Origin: Pasteurella sp049941595
GTDB lineage: Bacteria > Pseudomonadota > Gammaproteobacteria > Enterobacterales > Pasteurellaceae
Length of the DNA: 58,553 nt
Direction of reading: 5' to 3'
NCBI GenBank assembly: GCA_049941595.1
Contig: JBNFNA010000015.1
Location: 1 to 58,553 of the forward strand
The notes below the pieces were generated by a model. It saw nothing but the letters and a program-made list of their open reading frames with translations. It did no database searches and was not told the origin of the DNA. This document shows positions 58,301 through 58,553 of the stretch, piece by piece (position 1 is the first letter of the stretch; each line of letters begins with the position of its first letter). Made by a program: the position numbers and the translations under genes.

Positions 58301-58553
58301 ACAACTGAACCGGTTTATGCAGATTTACAATTCAATCAAGCTAAAGGTAAAAATACGCATAAAGCATCAGGTGAAGTTGTGTATGACGAGGTGAAAACTC
58401 AAGCTAAAGCGAAACCAAAAGCACCGAAAAAAGCTGAGAAGCCTAAAGTAGCACCAAGAGCTAAGCAACAATTAGATAGCGGGATTATTCCTGACTCACA
58501 ACTGAAAACCAGAAGTGATAAAATTGTTGAGCAGGTGAGCCGTGTGCCAACAA
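46073..58553 (+). CDS. ibpA: Giant TpsA exoprotein with two Fic domains and a YopT-like protease domain (3' truncated by window)
   Basis: At least 4160 codons, frame open to the window edge. Order by residue: extended signal peptide MNKNRYKLIFSKVKG to ALA|ET (cleavage after 92). TPS secretion domain follows with NQNGI (240-244). Haemagglutinin-like beta-helical body, acidic Ser/Asp/Glu segment (about 1005-1080), Gln/Glu-rich coiled coil (about 1155-1275), then DPLYRTKLKYIN-type FHA repeats. Tyrosine/proline motif belt at about 2270-2700. Fic1 with HPFAEGNGRMAR (3008-3019) and Fic2 with the same motif (3479-3490); Fic enzymes AMPylate Rho GTPases in IbpA. YopT/C58 domain with C3675, H3798, D3813. 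C-terminal repeats include EPVYA (4079-4083). AAGGA lies 10 nt before ATG. Matches IbpA of H. somni best; PfhB and LspA are related, so the gene name is tentative. Confidence 0.95.
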   Translation, partial: MNKNRYKLIFSKVKGCLVPVAECINSAISNGSSDSETTTESEAEEPPLLAQPLSSVSLWVKSTLNPVSSVMQLTWKQVSILFLTVVSAPALAETVNVEQAEAEHQKEIESRKAPELKAIDANDHYIALSQKNEQQDKYNTKLHKTEKNNVIVIDIATPNAKGISDNRFERFNIPNGAVFNNNNSKEQQRSQLVGYLHTNENLKDGDAAKVILNQVTGDTASRIEGALEVLGQKADIVIANQNGITLNGVKTINTDRFVATTSATIDPAQMQLNVTKGDVIIDINGFATDDLAYLDIIAKKIEQKHAITNKKSNENKTEITFVAGSSKYDLKDHKVIKQEATTSEAVAITGALTGAMHGKKINLIVTDKGAGVRHNGMILSESDIQIELNEGDLDLGNRADQSDSAHKKVNAQKAIQITGAKRSSIGNELTAKQISVKTDDLRVKDRIQIKGTDSVDITAKSAVNLAENAKLVAPKLTVKADSVENKGRIYGDTVTLDAENLVNKEEIGAQDKLTINSKGKIFSITEDNNYQTLRVITNTGSLKPGFVNEGVIESKGDATLNFSESYLVESENFVKAANNLTINATNVDIDGKDIQLGANITINAKNSVINRNATLASAQTLAINAKDGSIYNLGGILGAGKSLQLNAQSSRPDSGNVVNQEGGLLHTQGDMQIDAKNTVYNVGSIYAKNNLTINAHQLLNDARVAADIHYAEPTTAPYYDISRVAQHGWHNNVYQINLSLKEKAQVNAYNLKTGIIRADKDFTLTGKKDKQRNTQTQLINHGIINVQGTFKAEVDRIENQAKGFHQNALEVFDNTANINVYYQPRARHFWTALSGNAVTEFKSLRAFFDALFSATPIVTSNFYSAENASVYELLPHIVHSQTYKDAMNLVFGAEWHSQTYAEMKAKWNAFKERPAHFTYYSAEKAKILAGHFEGDINSLQNGEYGQRSDFDRNIQIGNKSLALPDIEFKPLVKGENIAEDSVDLDAIWDLLETPNLFIDNSVQLEKEREEELVLPHSGDSEAESGGADTSETEDDETDASTSTSEDQEDGGEDAPRTGGSRDESGIDNDSKGDKPKRTDKAVDYLNPDEYFENGYLLNDLLKQLGKEEAVSGEFFNRASNLVFISEIDKGKDDPNETQNKLQALFQAQQKAYKDNLKKEVEKAQTLREQERQVREEASKQETQRQAQELQAKQQEIQQETKQAEVIRQQEEQLKIEIAAEEKKQQEELRIATEKKEAERVKKAEQKAAQEKLEVVQQQTNVINAQKAAEASQKVFFKAVDNDRPKVETDPLYRTKLKYINQDEYAGANYFFNKLGLDTKGNQKVNVLGDNYFDHQLITRTIEKKTDNRLNQKYNLTDVDLVKKLMDNSTSQAKELDLKLGASLTKEQQAKLTEDIIWYVKTKVNGKDVFVPQVYFASETLADSKKLQGLGTGVISAGEVNIKAENVVNTGTLAGTKLNVEASNKIQNKGSILSTKETRLVGHKGIENLSRSFANDELGVTAQRSEIRTEGHLHLETDKDASIDVQASDIKAKSGFVKTGDLNLKDTHNTKHSYHETFSPSSLQLTEMNIGGIKVPILSMSSASSHSEHKSEATSVGSKLSIDQLHLAVEKDVNQVGSDLEAKRISGIVKGNYNTEAGKNIKHSEQEDYSSQLVASAHASGGGTSVRYDYNSKDGGKASVGVPTNHTGVGADAGISITHTKEKETLLTHTNSELQVESGKLHVLGHADIGGVDINTKLPADVQSKATNDTVASHKDNTANSQQGATLPSTANKANEAPALNALSEAEIAELMSEKSQAYFEEQAKKAPDAKGFELSAKEIKSSKQKDQYDHESERTSFKVGPEIEAHSAIADMVSHLVKEYRDAQNGIKQDGTVALQQASDVLNIITGDLAGSSAKLAVERNRETKRTTETGDIVTKIGGKVTLSAHGGSVELKNVRSDENTDLTLKAKEDVNILAGEKTRETQETASRQKLAHGVNAGCSMMTGACTAGVSTSLEGSESYTYENEKTHNNSVLQGQNIKIEAGRDLNLVSSNIDANNVDLKVEGKTNVVSKQDTLQKTTHGFDYSVSAGVALSSATIATPTGNIGGGYTNETETARTVNQQAGIKANKLTGQINDLNLEGGHIVSKDNSKDLKVKGNVTTKALHDQHDKDGGSFGLSVGISERGTTAFNIRGGRSDQKHYNATQNATISGVDTSKANVSGQVNTDLAKAKDVTRDDTYASTQFSFEVADIVELGQKAKNRLTTPKAGSDDAPSASFRSRPVADDTDSVSVKNPIYESADAVVQTPRKNADNVELVDNPLYGATTRAKATEAENNLAKSHDYEEIPAGVYNKVGDSSSDLARNRAAKTDDHIYAEIGDPTYSTIGDKNADVKRNQSAVTTEYAEAGQPRARRANDPLPELPGQTKAKVATETSENIYAEIADSKAKRVLPATPDAQAKTPSVDSTYATVEAPKAKVADSDYATIAEPKAKSIDSTYATVEAPKAKVADSDYATIVEPKAKSIDSTYATVEAPKAKVADSDYATIAEPKAKSIDSTYATVDAPKAKVADSDYATIAEPKERKARNANDPLPELPGQSKGKVATEVDSADHIYAEIADNSKAKRPLPDAPESKAKRPLPDTPESKAKVQVSDSEGDYATINPTPKAGQAQDAEVAETLQPRSKANSAESDYETIPAADNAATANTGSAGFRRVGNTDNADSHVEPKVRSVSEENSAANASAPKAKAEDGVDNTQAVAKSEKAEKSFLSKVKDFFTGGSNKEKKAKATKPAQEEAQAQVATKPNYDGLEDNLNLKNLLDLEGQRNEAFESNVLKNPEFLAEAREAAKKYIPEATIKQMGNSPEFDDILTEGARKVEKRINDAVSFKPSVEEFNDIQGLVKQLPKGDVIDDVNVKTLSITEALAETSKTIQRNPKLKEEVQGAIEEFLKSSQGKDLTVEMIEKLNHGLRPDEGADRLLYKKETLTKENAVFSSPEAAKIQLGETVDFINRAKQQGVEPSVLAGLVYQRLIAYHPFAEGNGRMARVIVNKLLLDAGYPPFTKFSPEFETQIIPQTNSTAKSATSTEVVKEFLTELGKKPLPEVAEQPRVKAAVEVENNDVASTLRPRSASTSAEGDYATIPANDVVDTPRPRSNSVSEESADVSAKTKQVEDIYATVNKSPEARAKANAKADEALAKNPIVKVQVEDDDVPPALPIRPELKDAAGINSKSKVKSEDTASSAEKTSFFGKIKQLFTGSESSKSAKAAKQEDTTNAKPNYDGLEDSVNLKNLLDLEGKRNEAFETNVLKNAEFLAEAREAAKKYIPEATIKQMGNSPEFDDILTEGARKVEKRINDAVTFKPTVEEFSEIQGLVKQLPKGDVIEDVNVKTQSITEALAETSKTIQRNPKLKEEVQGAIEEFLKSSQGKDLTVEMIEKLNHGLRPDEGADRQLYKKETLTKENAVFSSPEASKIQLSETVDFINQARSQGVEPSVLAGLVYQRLIAYHPFAEGNGRMARVIVNKLLLDAGYPPFTKFNSEFETQIIPQTNTTAKSATSSEVVKEFLTELGKKGDAIQKPVAKPAEQNSVETNRTLGQAIGAAAFRKANVETEQPKAAVPTAEAKAEVSKPVSERVQQKELVEQSRGVLKQVQDQFQPLKVKHKIDDVRSSVEQYGGEVSFKYAQSKGEVYKEIVKHVETQHGVCESTCAHWIANKVSNQGDDFWNTLYEGGKKGHLKQETIDSIKKLQTEFMNSGSATQQFKLTDSWLQEQGVVPKEKKVGNASRRDEVAGTVSKTDISALTKAILDTGSDNSGVKKISINLEGGSHTVSAAVQGEKVVFFDPNFGEMTFPSHKQFESWLKGAFWEKSGYAGKKDGKRFFNVVNYELPADAEKPKAATKPVVANEQDVPSKKHGFSNPFRSKGKDNAEGPKIEHLGGSADKDAFYFPLDKIVTKDRGISKDMKVNLENIKKAFNPKDKHYNSSEAKNLRAMYEQDPTMSSTRFVIGNQVIENPFKSQDLQDYIQKNRVVEPVAKKAKQEKQAKVADKKPVAPAKPKAQAETVADPNAIYAKVNKKAKSAQVDGFYSESELKTRSDKIVEQVSRVPTTEPVYADLQFNQAKGKNTHKASGEVVYDEVKTQAKAKPKAPKKAEKPKVAPRAKQQLDSGIIPDSQLKTRSDKIVEQVSRVPT
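49540..49890 (+). other. Predicted coiled-coil segment in the exoprotein
   Basis: About 117 residues (1156-1272) dominated by Gln, Glu, Lys and Ala, such as RQAQELQAKQQEIQQE and EEKKQQEELRI, with heptad-like leucine/isoleucine spacing. It separates the beta-helical N-terminal half from the FHA-like middle. Confidence 0.75.
53396..53745 (+). repeat. 90-bp tandem repeat encoding paired tyrosine motifs
   Basis: Four units start at 53396, 53486, 53576 and 53666 (the last is incomplete at its 3' end). Each encodes DSTYATVEAPKAKVA plus DSDYATIAEPKAKSI (one variant VEP, one variant VDA). The tyrosines are residues 2445, 2475, 2505, 2535 and 2460, 2490, 2520, 2550. Near-perfect DNA identity indicates recent expansion or homogenisation. 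Confidence 0.95.
54403..55288 (+). repeat. Direct repeat 1: Fic domain module
   Basis: About 886 bp from KPNYDGLEDNLNL to FLTELGKK, containing the Fic helix and catalytic loop HPFAEGNGRMAR (55094-55129). It is matched nearly residue for residue by 55816-56701. An amphipathic basic segment SFLSKVKDFFTG precedes it (from residue 2742). Confidence 0.95.
55816..56701 (+). repeat. Direct repeat 2: Fic domain module
   Basis: Second copy of the same length with HPFAEGNGRMAR at 56507-56542, 1413 bp after the first. It is preceded by SFFGKIKQLFTG (from residue 3219), the counterpart of the segment before Fic1. Some blocks are almost identical in DNA while others differ at synonymous sites. Confidence 0.95.
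57020..57660 (+). other. YopT-like (peptidase C58) domain of the exoprotein
   Basis: GVCESTCAHWIANKV carries C3675, GGSHTVSAAV carries H3798 and VVFFDPNFGEM carries D3813. Order and spacing (123 and 15 residues) fit the YopT/AvrPphB triad. YopT cleaves prenylated Rho GTPases near their C-terminus. Substrate here is inferred. Confidence 0.88.
58251..58553 (+). repeat. C-terminal repeat unit of about 249 bp, continuing past the window
   Basis: Bases 58251-58304 recur exactly at 58500-58553, the end of the window. The unit encodes LKTRSDKIVEQVSRVPT, then TEPVYADLQF and VVYDEVKT in the first copy. Confidence 0.9.

Overview
The window comes from a Pasteurellaceae chromosome of the Haemophilus/Histophilus/Pasteurella/Aggregatibacter group. 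The Hin-type DNA-uptake 9-mer AAGTGCGGT (or ACCGCACTT) recurs in genes and in intergenic terminators. ArcB is the short form without a PAS domain. Gene blocks such as pnp-nlpI-deaD-mltF, dsbB-nhaB/fadR and menF-menD-menH are typical of the family, and the DNA is AT-rich. The species cannot be fixed from the sequence alone. The large exoprotein at the right end resembles IbpA of Histophilus somni, PfhB of Pasteurella multocida and LspA of Haemophilus ducreyi.

Layout, left to right. (1) 1-7306: tail of an unidentified His/Asn-rich protein, mrp, metG, a DASS-family anion transporter and rlmL. (2) 7350-18683: a complete type I-F CRISPR-Cas locus in an unusual order. csy1-csy2-csy3-csy4 come first, then an AT-rich leader with a boxA-like element, then an array of 50 repeats and 49 spacers, then cas1 and the cas2-cas3 fusion, all on the + strand. 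(3) 18700-22127: arcB, a DXD glycosyltransferase and four identical tRNA-Val(TAC) genes. (4) 22311-31104: gltX, tRNA-Ala(GGC), pnp, nlpI, deaD, mltF and an unlisted 48-codon gene for a very basic peptide. (5) 31115-38070: dsbB-nhaB, divergent fadR, and the fbpABC ferric iron uptake operon with a Fur-box-like site. (6) 38100-38700: a gene graveyard holding a dmsB fragment and an AraC-regulator fragment. (7) 38807-44004: alaA, menF, menD, menH. (8) 44005-58553: a very AT-rich gap, then a two-partner secretion pair. The TpsB transporter is followed by a giant TpsA exoprotein (at least 4160 codons, running off the window).

The TpsA protein is the most striking object. After an extended signal peptide, a secretion domain and a filamentous-haemagglutinin-like body, it carries a tyrosine-rich repeat region full of eukaryotic-type linear motifs (NPxY, ITIM-like SxYxx[IV], RxxPxxP, EPVYA). 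It then has two Fic AMP-transferase domains that are duplicates of each other, a YopT-like cysteine protease domain, and a C-terminal repeat that continues beyond the window. This looks like a surface protein that is both adhesin and multi-effector toxin. The tyrosine/proline motif belt is the part least covered by what I know of the family.

The second system of interest is the CRISPR locus. The array sits inside the cas gene cluster between the interference genes and the adaptation genes. The leader has a boxA-like antitermination element and a perfect 14-bp inverted repeat, and a second palindrome lies just before cas1. This arrangement could couple array transcription to expression of the adaptation module.
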